Positions 27,936 to 36,471 of a stretch of 64,000 bases of DNA are shown one piece after another. Under the pieces are notes generated by a model. That model had not been told where the DNA came from. It searched no databases and saw only the letters and a program-made list of their open reading frames with translations. Source of the stretch: Sediminicola sp963974715 (GTDB lineage Bacteria > Bacteroidota > Bacteroidia > Flavobacteriales > Flavobacteriaceae); the NCBI GenBank assembly GCA_963974715.1, contig CAXBDK010000003.1:62001-126000 (forward strand), read 5' to 3'. How positions within the stretch are numbered: position 1 is the stretch's first letter; each line of letters opens with the position of its first letter. A program made the position numbers and the translations under genes.

Positions 27936-29208
27936 GAGCATCCTAAAACGGATCGACTGGTTCACCGTTCTGATCTATTTGTTATTGGTGGGCATAGGAT
28001 GGCTCAACATTTATTCCAGTACCTATTCGGAAACCGATCTTTCCGTATTGAACTTTGGCACCCTTTATGGAAAGCAGCTCATGTTCATCTTTGCGAGCCT
28101 CTTTGCCATCATCATTATTTTGGGACTGGAAGCCGATTTTTATGAGCGTTTTGCAAGTCTTATCTATATAGTTTCCGTACTGCTCCTACTGGGACTCTTC
28201 GTTTTTGGAAAAACAATAGCGGGGGCGACCTCATGGTACGATGTGGGTTTTTTTAACCTTCAGCCTTCCGAACTTGCAAAAGTGGGCACTGCGCTGGCGC
28301 TTGCAAAATACCTAAGCGATATACAGACCGATATCAAAAGGAACAAAGATCAGTTGTTTGCTTTTCTTATAATTATCATCCCGGTCATTTTGATCGTTCC
28401 TCAACCCGATCCGGGAAGCGCCCTTGTATTCTTTGCACTGGTGTTTGTGCTGTTCAGGGAAGGTCTTCCCTTATATTACCTGGCCATAGTCTTTCTAATG
28501 ATCTTGGTGTTCATCTCCACCTTAATGTACGGCACCATTTGGATAGCCATCATACTGGGCATCCTGATCTCACTTTTCCTGTTGTTGAAAAAACCATCTT
28601 TTAAGGTTCCCATCCTGCCACTGGTCTCCTTTTTTATCATTGCCGTGGTCTTTTCCCTATCCGTAAACTTTGTGTTCAATACCGTTTTTGAACAAAGGCA
28701 TAGGGACCGTTTCAGCCTCTGGCTCCGACTGGAGAAAGATCCCCAAAAGTTGGAGGAAATCAAAAAGACCATTGGATACAACACCTATCAATCGGAACAG
28801 GCCATTGGTTCCGGGGGTTTTTTTGGAAAAGGTTTTATGGAAGGTACACGGACAAAGGGAAATTTTGTACCCGAACAGCACACCGATTTTATCTTCAGCA
28901 CCGTTGGGGAAGAATGGGGCTTTGTAGGTACCAGTACGGTTATCATACTGTTCACCCTTTTACTGCTCAGATTGGTCTACTTGTCGGAAAGACAGAAGAA
29001 CCATTTTAGCAGAATGTACGGCTATGGGATCATTTCAATTCTTTTGATACATTATTTTATCAATATTGGAATGGTCATCGGAATTCTGCCCACCATAGGG
29101 ATTCCCTTGCCGTTCTTTAGTTATGGGGGAAGCGGTCTGCTCTTTTTTACGGCCTTGCTGTTTATCTTTATCAAATTGGATTCCAACAGACTGAACGAGT
29201 GGAACTAG
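27925..29208 (+). CDS. rodA: Rod shape-determining glycosyltransferase RodA
   Basis: 427 residues from a GTG at 27925 that overlaps the pbp2 end by 11 nt. Ten or so membrane helices with SEDS-family sequence are seen: QPSELAKVGTALALAKYL, PDPGSALVF, and a C-terminal GIPLPFFSYGGSGL. RodA polymerises lipid II glycan strands for cell elongation. It is the last gene of the operon; no clear terminator is seen in the 106 nt that follow. Confidence 0.95.
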   Translation: MSGKSILKRIDWFTVLIYLLLVGIGWLNIYSSTYSETDLSVLNFGTLYGKQLMFIFASLFAIIIILGLEADFYERFASLIYIVSVLLLLGLFVFGKTIAGATSWYDVGFFNLQPSELAKVGTALALAKYLSDIQTDIKRNKDQLFAFLIIIIPVILIVPQPDPGSALVFFALVFVLFREGLPLYYLAIVFLMILVFISTLMYGTIWIAIILGILISLFLLLKKPSFKVPILPLVSFFIIAVVFSLSVNFVFNTVFEQRHRDRFSLWLRLEKDPQKLEEIKKTIGYNTYQSEQAIGSGGFFGKGFMEGTRTKGNFVPEQHTDFIFSTVGEEWGFVGTSTVIILFTLLLLRLVYLSERQKNHFSRMYGYGIISILLIHYFINIGMVIGILPTIGIPLPFFSYGGSGLLFFTALLFIFIKLDSNRLNEWN

Positions 29209-29314
29209 TGACCAATTGATAGAGCCTCGTATTTTTAGATTTCAATTTTCATCTTTTACCTGATGGGCAACTTCCCTTATATTAGCATTGCGCCTTTATC
29301 GCTTTATTATGTGA

Positions 29315-30118
29315 CTAAAAATTCCACTCCTCCCTATTTGGTTTCCCTTCCAACATGGTCTGCAAGGAATCGGGCATCCTTTCGAAAAAATTGATTCCCG
29401 TCAACCTCTCCAAGGAATCTACCGAAACTACAAAATGCTGCAGTGGCGACTTTGTCTCTACATGCGGTACCAAAAATGCGATAACCTTAAATTGGTTCCC
29501 TTCCTGCCTTAGCAAAACCTTATAAAAATGATTGGGTACGGCAACCCCTTCGTAGCCTATCCTGTCCAATCCCTCCCCTAGCACCCCCCCAGTTATCACG
29601 AATACCCCGTCATATCTTTTTGCCCAGTACCGGGTTCTTTGTTCCAGACGGTTCCACACTCCCGCATTAAAATCGCTTCGCTGCGGACTAATGTTACTTG
29701 TAAAGAAGGTCTGCCTATATGCTTCTTCTGAAAATGCCATATCCCCCGCGGCGCATAGATGTCCCCTGTCATATCCGGAACCTTTGTAATTCTTCCAATC
29801 GGCCGATTTGGTAGTGACCTTGGGATCCAAGATAAAATAGGGGCGTTTTCTTTTATGGTCCATTAGGTAATCTGACTGTATCCAATACGCCACCCATTCT
29901 GCCTGTTCATATGCCTCATGATAGGATAGGGTATAAAACGTGTGGGATGTTGTGCTGCCCGTAGTGGAACCGGGCAATAGCTCGGCATGACCGATCGGTA
30001 CCGTGTTGACTTCCACGCTGGGGACACCATTGTCTTCATTGACATAATATTCATCAAAGAGCCAAAAGGCAATAATGCAGCACGCCATCAGAACAGCGTG
30101 GATGTTCTTTCCTTTCAC
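29315..30118 (-). CDS. DNA/RNA non-specific endonuclease (NucA family), anchored or secreted
   Basis: 267 residues. An N-terminal hydrophobic helix (about 8-21) acts as signal or membrane anchor. The nuclease core has the catalytic DRGH (117-120, with His120) and the metal-ligand region TSNISPQRSDFNAGVWNRLE. Family members cut single- and double-stranded DNA and RNA, using magnesium. It is probably periplasmic or extracellular, for nutrient use of nucleic acids. Its promoter region overlaps that of the divergent sialidase-like gene. Confidence 0.9.
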   Translation of the reverse strand: MKGKNIHAVLMACCIIAFWLFDEYYVNEDNGVPSVEVNTVPIGHAELLPGSTTGSTTSHTFYTLSYHEAYEQAEWVAYWIQSDYLMDHKRKRPYFILDPKVTTKSADWKNYKGSGYDRGHLCAAGDMAFSEEAYRQTFFTSNISPQRSDFNAGVWNRLEQRTRYWAKRYDGVFVITGGVLGEGLDRIGYEGVAVPNHFYKVLLRQEGNQFKVIAFLVPHVETKSPLQHFVVSVDSLERLTGINFFERMPDSLQTMLEGKPNREEWNF

Positions 30119-30130
30119 AATTCTTTAGAG

Positions 30131-30138
30131 TAGTTTTG
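30131..30138 (+). promoter_or_regulatory. -7 box (TAGTTTTG) of the sialidase-like gene
   Basis: Exact TAnnTTTG, 17 nt before the ATG at 30156. It faces the minus-strand box at 30147-30154, so the two predicted transcripts would overlap at their 5' ends. Confidence 0.45.
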
Positions 30139-30146
30139 TACCATAC

Positions 30147-30154
30147 CAAAGATA
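30147..30154 (-). promoter_or_regulatory. -7 box (TATCTTTG) of the endonuclease gene
   Basis: Exact TAnnTTTG on the minus strand, 28 nt before the endonuclease ATG. It lies 8 nt beyond the oppositely directed box of the neighbour. Confidence 0.45.
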
Positions 30155-30155
30155 T

Positions 30156-31208
30156 ATGTTTCCGAAAATAATACTTGCCATTTTGTTCCTTTTTAGTGCT
30201 CATATCGGTTCTGCACAGAAAGACCCTAATACAACGGCCACGATTTTGAAGGAAGAATTATTGTTTAAAGAGGCTCCCTTTGCCCAGTGCCATGCCCCCA
30301 CGCTGGTAGAAACGAAAGACGGGAACATCTTGGCCGCATGGTTCGGGGGCCCTTACGAAAGACATCCCGAAGTAAGCATCTATGCCTCTTTAAAAAAGGA
30401 TGGGAAATGGAGCGATCCCACCATGGTCGCCAATGGTAAAATAAACGACACCCTTCGGTATCCCACCTGGAACCCTGTATTGTTCAACACGGACCGGCAC
30501 AAACTTTTCCTGTTCTATAAAATAGGGCCCTCCCCCAGTGAATGGTGGGGCGCCTATAAAACCTCCTCCAATAATGGGCTTTCCTGGTCCCCTGAAATCA
30601 TGCTTCCCCAAGGCATTTTGGGACCTATAAAAAACAAGCCGCTCCAACTCAGGTCGGGTAGGATCATTAGTCCGTCAAGTACGGAAGATGGGGATATTTG
30701 GAAAGTACATATGGAAATATCCGATGACAATGGCGAACACTGGGAAAAAATACCCGTTGATACCCTCTCCCCTTTCAAGGCTATACAACCAACGCTGATC
30801 CAAGTACCGGACCAGGGAATAAAGGCACTCATTAGAAGTGACCAGAACAGTATTTTGGAGAGTGTCAGCAAGGACGAAGGCCTAAGTTGGGGGAAGTTGT
30901 CCAAGACAAGGGTGGCCAATCCAAATTCGGGAATCGATGCTGTTGGACTAAAAAACGGTAAGTACCTATTGGTATACAATCCAACAAACAGCGGAAATGA
31001 CTGGTCCGATGGAAGGCAGAAATTGAATTTGGCCATTTCGGATGACGGATCTGAATGGAAGGATCTGTTGGTTTTGGAGGACACCCCAAAAGGAGAATTC
31101 AGCTATCCCGCAATCATTGAGGACAATCAAGGGCTTGTCCACATAGTATATACCTATAACAGGGAAAATATAAAATACGTACAACTTCAATTGGACAAAA
31201 ACCGTTAA
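30156..31208 (+). CDS. Secreted sialidase-like (BNR repeat) protein
   Basis: 350 residues with a signal peptide ending near IGSAQ (residue 20). Repeated beta-propeller elements (SNNGLSWSPE, SDDNGEHWEK, SKDEGLSWGK, SDDGSEWKD) are the Asp-box/BNR repeats of the sialidase superfamily. PTLVETKDGNILAAWFGG and GPIKNKPLQLRSGRIISPSS match the BNR_2 type. Many proteins of this type in marine Flavobacteriia act on other sugars, so sialic acid as substrate is not established. No polysaccharide-utilisation susCD pair lies nearby. Confidence 0.75.
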   Translation: MFPKIILAILFLFSAHIGSAQKDPNTTATILKEELLFKEAPFAQCHAPTLVETKDGNILAAWFGGPYERHPEVSIYASLKKDGKWSDPTMVANGKINDTLRYPTWNPVLFNTDRHKLFLFYKIGPSPSEWWGAYKTSSNNGLSWSPEIMLPQGILGPIKNKPLQLRSGRIISPSSTEDGDIWKVHMEISDDNGEHWEKIPVDTLSPFKAIQPTLIQVPDQGIKALIRSDQNSILESVSKDEGLSWGKLSKTRVANPNSGIDAVGLKNGKYLLVYNPTNSGNDWSDGRQKLNLAISDDGSEWKDLLVLEDTPKGEFSYPAIIEDNQGLVHIVYTYNRENIKYVQLQLDKNR

Positions 31209-31235
31209 AATTCCCGGGATTACCATTGCTCATAA

Positions 31236-31259
31236 AAAAAGCTCCCTAGGGAGCTTTTT
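31236..31259. terminator. Bidirectional terminator (perfect palindrome)
   Basis: A 24 nt perfect palindrome with A5 on the left and T5 on the right, between the converging sialidase-like and protease genes. Confidence 0.85.
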
Positions 31260-31280
31260 CAGATGATAATATTTGACTTT

Positions 31281-33452
31281 TTAGCCTTTCACACTGGCCA
31301 CCTTCGTATTCTTGATATTGTTCTTTTTTAGATCCTGTAAAACATTTATGGCCTCTTCCACATATACATCCTTGGAAAGATCCTCGTGCCATCTCTCCCT
31401 TTTTTCCTTTAGGATCTCATCTTTGGAGAAAAGTTCCTTTTCATAGGATAGGGACTCAAAGGTGAGGTTGGAAGAATATTCGTTAATGGTCTTAAAGTAC
31501 TGCGATTTCTGCTTTACCTTTTCCTCTTCCGTTTTGTAATCGTCATAATTTAAGGAAATGACGTTTTCATCCTGCTGCTGTTTCAACCACTTGGCATTCT
31601 CCTCTATGAGTTTTATCTGTGGACTGAGGGCCATTCGGGAAGCACTGTTGGCAATGGTCTGCTCGTAATCTATATAACCGTCCCAAGCTTCGTATTCGGC
31701 TGGTGAAATTTTATCCCATGGAAGTGGATTCTGTTGATCTCTTTCCCCAAGATCGATGTAACTGTACCTGTCCGGAACCACTACATCGCTCTTCACCCCT
31801 TCCAATTGGGTGGAGCCTCCATTGATCCTATAAAATTTTTGGGTCGTTAGTTTTATGGCACCAAGGTCGCCATGTTCATTGCTCCTCACAATATTTTCCA
31901 ACGGTATGACATTCTGCACGGTGCCCTTTCCAAACGTTTGCTTACTACCGATGACCACCGCCCTTTTATAGTCCTGCATTGCGGCCGCCAATATTTCAGA
32001 GGCAGAAGCGGAAAGTTCGTTCACAAGGATTACCAAGGGACCGTCCCACTGTATGCGCTCATCCTTATCATCATACACCTCTTTGCGCTGTCCCGAAGAA
32101 CGTACTTGTACAATTGGCCCGTCCTTAATGAACAGTCCGGCCATTTCCACCACTGTCTTAAGGGAACCTCCGCCATTATCGCGTAGATCCAATATAAGGC
32201 CCTCGGCGCCGGCATTTTTTAACCTTTCTACCTCTTTGGCCACATCACTTGCTGCGTTCCTTTCATTATAGTCGTCAAAATCCACATAAAATTTAGGCAA
32301 ATTGATCAGACCATATTTCTTATCGTTCTTAAGAACACTGGCCGATTTCACATAGGATTCTTCCAGCTCCACTACGTCCCTGGTAAGCGATACCTCTTCT
32401 ATGGATCCGTCCACTTTCCTAACGGTAAGGTCCACAACGGTGCCCTTGGGGCCCTTAATGAACTTTATGGCATCATCCAATGGCATGCCCACGATATTGA
32501 CCGGAGCTTCGCCCTTCTGGCCCACTTTTAAAATTTCATCACCGACTTCCAATCTTTTGTCCCTCCAAACAGGACCTCCCGAGATGACCTCCACTATGGT
32601 AATCTCATCCTTTCTCTTTTGTAATCTTGCGCCGATGCCCTCAAATTTTCCGGACATGCTCTCATCAAAACGTTCCTTGTCCTCGGGTGGAAAATAATAG
32701 GTATGCGGATCAAACTCGTCCACAATGGTGTTTATATACTGCACGAACCAATCTTCCCTGTCCAGGTCGTCCACAAAATCGTAAAATTCGTCCAAGGTAT
32801 TTCTGGTGGACTCCCTTGCCAACTTTTCCGCATCTTCCGGGGATAAAGGCTTCAAGGCCGGATCATCTTCCTTAAAGGCTTCATCACCGCCTTCCGAAGC
32901 ATCACCTTCATCCTCTTTTTGCTGGCCATCCGTCATTTTGGAATCGTAAGTTCCCAAAGTGGCGTATTTTAGCTGTTTTCTCCATCGCTCCTTTAAATCG
33001 GCTTTTGATGCAGCAAAGGTCTGCTTGTCATAATCTATGTCAATTTCCTCCTCAACAGAATAATCAAAGGGCGTATCCAATATTTCCTTGTATAGCCCTT
33101 TCGCTTCCAACATCCGTTGCATCAACCGTTCGTGCACCATCGTGAAAAAACTGATGTCCGTATTTTTGATCTGGTCGTCTATCTGAAATTTATACTTTTC
33201 GAACTCTTGGATGTCCTTTTCCAGAAAATATCTTTTAGTGGGATCGATCACCGCTAAAAAATCCTCGAAGACCTGTGCGGAAAAATCGTCATTGATATCC
33301 TTGGGTTGGTAGTGTCCCTGCTCCAGTACATATGTGATAAGGTCCAATAGTAATTTATCCTTGTCATTGGTCTCAAAAGATTTGTTGGTAAAACTGCAGG
33401 AAGCCACTGCAATCAACATTACCAGCAAAACATACGCTAATTTCTTTTTCAT
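31281..33452 (-). CDS. prc: Carboxy-terminal processing (tail-specific) protease, S41
   Basis: 723 residues. The signal ends in VASC (Cys19), so it may be a lipoprotein. Helical N-terminal part, a PDZ domain (about 265-350) and the S41 catalytic core follow, with SASASE (481-486) holding the serine and Lys509 in FGKGTVQ. A C-terminal helical extension resembles that of E. coli Tsp/Prc. An acidic insert (about 175-200, EDEGDASEGGDEAFKEDD) is unusual. It degrades or trims periplasmic proteins from their C-termini. Confidence 0.93.
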   Translation of the reverse strand: MKKKLAYVLLVMLIAVASCSFTNKSFETNDKDKLLLDLITYVLEQGHYQPKDINDDFSAQVFEDFLAVIDPTKRYFLEKDIQEFEKYKFQIDDQIKNTDISFFTMVHERLMQRMLEAKGLYKEILDTPFDYSVEEEIDIDYDKQTFAASKADLKERWRKQLKYATLGTYDSKMTDGQQKEDEGDASEGGDEAFKEDDPALKPLSPEDAEKLARESTRNTLDEFYDFVDDLDREDWFVQYINTIVDEFDPHTYYFPPEDKERFDESMSGKFEGIGARLQKRKDEITIVEVISGGPVWRDKRLEVGDEILKVGQKGEAPVNIVGMPLDDAIKFIKGPKGTVVDLTVRKVDGSIEEVSLTRDVVELEESYVKSASVLKNDKKYGLINLPKFYVDFDDYNERNAASDVAKEVERLKNAGAEGLILDLRDNGGGSLKTVVEMAGLFIKDGPIVQVRSSGQRKEVYDDKDERIQWDGPLVILVNELSASASEILAAAMQDYKRAVVIGSKQTFGKGTVQNVIPLENIVRSNEHGDLGAIKLTTQKFYRINGGSTQLEGVKSDVVVPDRYSYIDLGERDQQNPLPWDKISPAEYEAWDGYIDYEQTIANSASRMALSPQIKLIEENAKWLKQQQDENVISLNYDDYKTEEEKVKQKSQYFKTINEYSSNLTFESLSYEKELFSKDEILKEKRERWHEDLSKDVYVEEAINVLQDLKKNNIKNTKVASVKG

Positions 33453-33639
33453 TTTCTAATCCTTTTTTTGATAATTACCCAAAACCCAGTTCCTTCAAAT
33501 ATGACGGACAATATGGATGGACTCCCGAAGATAAAGAAAAAACCGTGCCAGAAGGTGCCGTATCGATTAATTTTTTGTTAAACGCCAAGGTGTCCATATC
33601 CTAATGAAAAACGTATTTTTACATGATAAATTACATTTT

Positions 33640-34419
33640 ATGCCCAAACCTTTGATACTGGTCACCAATGATGATGGCATAACGGCACCGGGCCTCCGCT
33701 CACTGATCCGGTTCATGAAAGAAATAGGGGAAGTGATCGTTGTAGCCCCTGATAGCCCACAATCGGGAATGGGGCATGCCATCACTCTTGATAATACACT
33801 TTATATCAAAAAAGTTACCATAGATATGGAGGGAGGGGCCAAGGAAGAATACAGTTGTAGCGGCACCCCGGCCGACTGCGTAAAAATGGCGCTTCAGGAA
33901 TTGTTGAAAAGGAGGCCCGCCATCTGCGTAAGCGGTATAAACCACGGTTCCAATTCCTCCATTAACGTCATATATTCGGGAACCATGAGCGCCGCCATAG
34001 AAGCCGGGATAGAAGGGGTGCCCGCAATTGGTTTCTCCCTATGCGATTTTGACTGGGAGGCCGACTTTGAAACGGCTTCCGGCCATATTAAGAAAATTGT
34101 ACGGGAAGCCCTAAAAAATGGAATGCCCCAAGGGGTGGTCCTAAACGTGAACATCCCCAAAGCAAACGGAAAACCGTATAAAGGGATCAAGGTCTGTAGA
34201 CAGGCAAGGGCCAATTGGAAGGAAAAATTCGATAAAAGAACCAGTCCCAATGGCAAGGACTACTATTGGCTTACGGGAGAGTTCGATCTGCTGGACAAAG
34301 GGGAGGACACCGATGAATGGGCATTGGCGAACGATTATATTTCAGTGGTGCCCACCCAATTCGATCTAACCGCCCATCACGCCATACAACGAATAAACAA
34401 CTGGAACCTTCATGAATAA
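33640..34419 (+). CDS. surE: 5'-nucleotidase SurE
   Basis: 259 residues from the ATG at 33640, chosen because ILVTNDDGITAPG then begins near residue 6 as in other SurE proteins; an ATG at 33604 is possible. The acidic metal motif NDDG, SGINHGSNSS and YSGTMSAAIEAG are conserved. SurE dephosphorylates nucleoside monophosphates in stress or stationary phase. It heads an operon with a small membrane gene, lpxB, an NlpC/P60 gene and comEC. Confidence 0.95.
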   Translation: MPKPLILVTNDDGITAPGLRSLIRFMKEIGEVIVVAPDSPQSGMGHAITLDNTLYIKKVTIDMEGGAKEEYSCSGTPADCVKMALQELLKRRPAICVSGINHGSNSSINVIYSGTMSAAIEAGIEGVPAIGFSLCDFDWEADFETASGHIKKIVREALKNGMPQGVVLNVNIPKANGKPYKGIKVCRQARANWKEKFDKRTSPNGKDYYWLTGEFDLLDKGEDTDEWALANDYISVVPTQFDLTAHHAIQRINNWNLHE

Positions 34420-34693
34420 AAAAGAACTGGCCATAGGATTTACGGTGGGTATTATTGCGAACACCTTGGGTACATTATTATACATCGTGCTCTTTTCGGA
34501 GCTTGGCATTGCGGATACCTTTAGGGCAGCGGTGGAACAGGAACATATAGGTAGCTTATTGGCATTGGGTGCCATATTGAACTTGCTTGCCTTTTTCGGG
34601 TTTTTACGGCTTAAACGCGATCAAAGGGCCAAAGGGGTCATGATGGCAACATTGCTGACGGCCCTTATCATCCTTTATTACAAGATGTTCTAG
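34412..34693 (+). CDS. Small membrane protein between surE and lpxB
   Basis: 93 residues overlapping the surE end by 8 nt. Three hydrophobic helices (about 7-29, 47-66, 74-92) and a basic loop RLKRDQRAK. I do not recognise a family. Tight overlap with surE shows it is translated with it. Confidence 0.65.
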   Translation: MNKKELAIGFTVGIIANTLGTLLYIVLFSELGIADTFRAAVEQEHIGSLLALGAILNLLAFFGFLRLKRDQRAKGVMMATLLTALIILYYKMF

Positions 34694-34749
34694 CATACCT
34701 TATTTCGAAGCTCATTAAACTGTTTGCTATTTGTTCCAAAAACTAAAAA

Positions 34750-35859
34750 ATGAACTATTATATCATTGCCGGTGAAGCGTCTGGCGACCTTCACGGCTCC
34801 AATTTGATCAAGGCGCTCAAAAAAAAGGATCCTAAAGCAAAAATACGCTGTTGGGGCGGCGACCTCATGGAAAGTGCCGGGGGAGATCTTGCAAAGCACT
34901 ATAAGGAAATGGCCTTTATGGGTTTTTTGGAGGTAGTGGGCAACCTGGGCAGCATCTTTAAAAATATACGGTTCTGCAAAGAGGACATCCTGGCATTCGG
35001 GCCAGACGTCCTGATTTTTATCGACTTCTCAGGTTTTAATCTTCGAATAGCTGAATGGGCCAAAAAAAAGGGTATTAAGACCAACTATTACATTTCCCCC
35101 CAAATATGGGCCTCAAGGGAAAATCGCATCAAGAGGATTAAAAGGGATATAGATGCCATGTACGTCATTTTGCCCTTTGAAAAGGACTTTTACCAAAAAC
35201 ACCAATATCCCGTAGAATTTGTAGGACATCCCCTTTTGGATTCCATTGCGGGCATGGCCAAGACCGATGATATCGAATTTAGGACCGCCCACCAGTTGCA
35301 CCCGGACAAACCGATTATAGCCCTTTTGCCGGGAAGCAGGAAGCAGGAGGTACAAAAAATGTTGTCCCTGATGCTCTCGGCCGCCCCTTCCTTTCCCGGC
35401 TATCAATTTGTGATTGCCGGCGCTCCCAGTTTGGAAAAGGAATTTTACGCCCCTTTCCTGAAAAGGGAACAGGTCAACTTTGTGGCCAACAAAACCTATG
35501 CCCTACTCAGTATTTCCCATGCCGCATTGGTAACAAGTGGTACGGCCACCTTGGAAACCGCCTTATTAAAAGTACCCCAAGTTGTATGCTACAAGGCCAA
35601 TTGGATCTCCTATCAGATCGCCAAACGGATCATTACCCTCAAATACATTTCCTTGGTAAACCTTATCTTGGGGCGGGAAGTGGTAAAGGAACTTATCCAA
35701 GATGGCCTTACCACCAAAAATCTAATTTCGGAACTCTCCAAAATTGTGGAAGGTCCCAAGAGAAAAATGATCTTTGAAGCCTATTATGAACTTGAAATAA
35801 AACTGGGGGGAATAGGTGCGAGTGAAAAGGCAGCTTCATTTATTGTCAAAAATGCTTAA
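34750..35859 (+). CDS. lpxB: Lipid-A-disaccharide synthase
   Basis: 369 residues, normal length. The N-terminal YYIIAGEASGDLHGSNLI and internal ALLPGSRKQEVQ and TSGTATLETALLKVPQVV are LpxB hallmarks. It joins UDP-diacylglucosamine and lipid X to make the lipid A disaccharide, at the inner membrane. It follows the small membrane gene by 56 nt. Confidence 0.96.
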   Translation: MNYYIIAGEASGDLHGSNLIKALKKKDPKAKIRCWGGDLMESAGGDLAKHYKEMAFMGFLEVVGNLGSIFKNIRFCKEDILAFGPDVLIFIDFSGFNLRIAEWAKKKGIKTNYYISPQIWASRENRIKRIKRDIDAMYVILPFEKDFYQKHQYPVEFVGHPLLDSIAGMAKTDDIEFRTAHQLHPDKPIIALLPGSRKQEVQKMLSLMLSAAPSFPGYQFVIAGAPSLEKEFYAPFLKREQVNFVANKTYALLSISHAALVTSGTATLETALLKVPQVVCYKANWISYQIAKRIITLKYISLVNLILGREVVKELIQDGLTTKNLISELSKIVEGPKRKMIFEAYYELEIKLGGIGASEKAASFIVKNA

Positions 35860-35895
35860 TTTTATCTGTTGGAACAAAAAAACAATAATTACTGG

Positions 35896-36471
35896 ATGAG
35901 CCCCAAAGTCCTTTACCTTCCTTTGTTACTATTGTTAATTGGCTGCGGGTCATCAAAAAAAAAGGTGACCAACAGAAATGACAGAAGGGTTTCCGTGGAG
36001 GGCTCCGGTCAAGTGCAGCAGACCAATGACAGGGAGTTAATCCATGATAGGGCGGCTATTTTTCCAAGGGGCGGTAAAACCTCCAATAGGGAAGCAAATA
36101 AGGTTATCAATACCGCATTGGAATATTCGGGGGTCCGCTACAAATATGGGGGCACCACCAGAAAGGGGATGGACTGCTCGGGCCTGATGTTCGTTTCTTT
36201 TGCGGAGCACAACTACCAGTTGCCAAGAACCTCCACCGAAATGGCAGAAGAGGGAAAAAAGGTCCGTTTGGAGGAAGTGGACAAAGGGGACCTGCTCTTT
36301 TTCAGTACCGGTAGGCGAAACAACAGAATTAACCATGTTGGCCTAGTGGTAGACATTGATGGCGATGATATCAAGTTCATTCATTCCTCCACCTCACGGG
36401 GAGTGATCGTATCATCCATGCGGGAGGGATATTGGAACAGTGCATTCGTAAAGGCGACCCGTGTTTTTTAG
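35896..36471 (+). CDS. NlpC/P60 (C40) cell-wall peptidase lipoprotein
   Basis: 191 residues from the ATG at 35896, which gives a clean lipoprotein signal (LLLLIGC, Cys17); a TTG at 35869 is less likely. After a basic, low-complexity linker the NlpC/P60 domain has catalytic Cys94 in GMDCSGLM and His in INHVGLVV. It cleaves peptidoglycan stem peptides. comEC overlaps its end by 11 nt. Confidence 0.9.
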   Translation: MSPKVLYLPLLLLLIGCGSSKKKVTNRNDRRVSVEGSGQVQQTNDRELIHDRAAIFPRGGKTSNREANKVINTALEYSGVRYKYGGTTRKGMDCSGLMFVSFAEHNYQLPRTSTEMAEEGKKVRLEEVDKGDLLFFSTGRRNNRINHVGLVVDIDGDDIKFIHSSTSRGVIVSSMREGYWNSAFVKATRVF

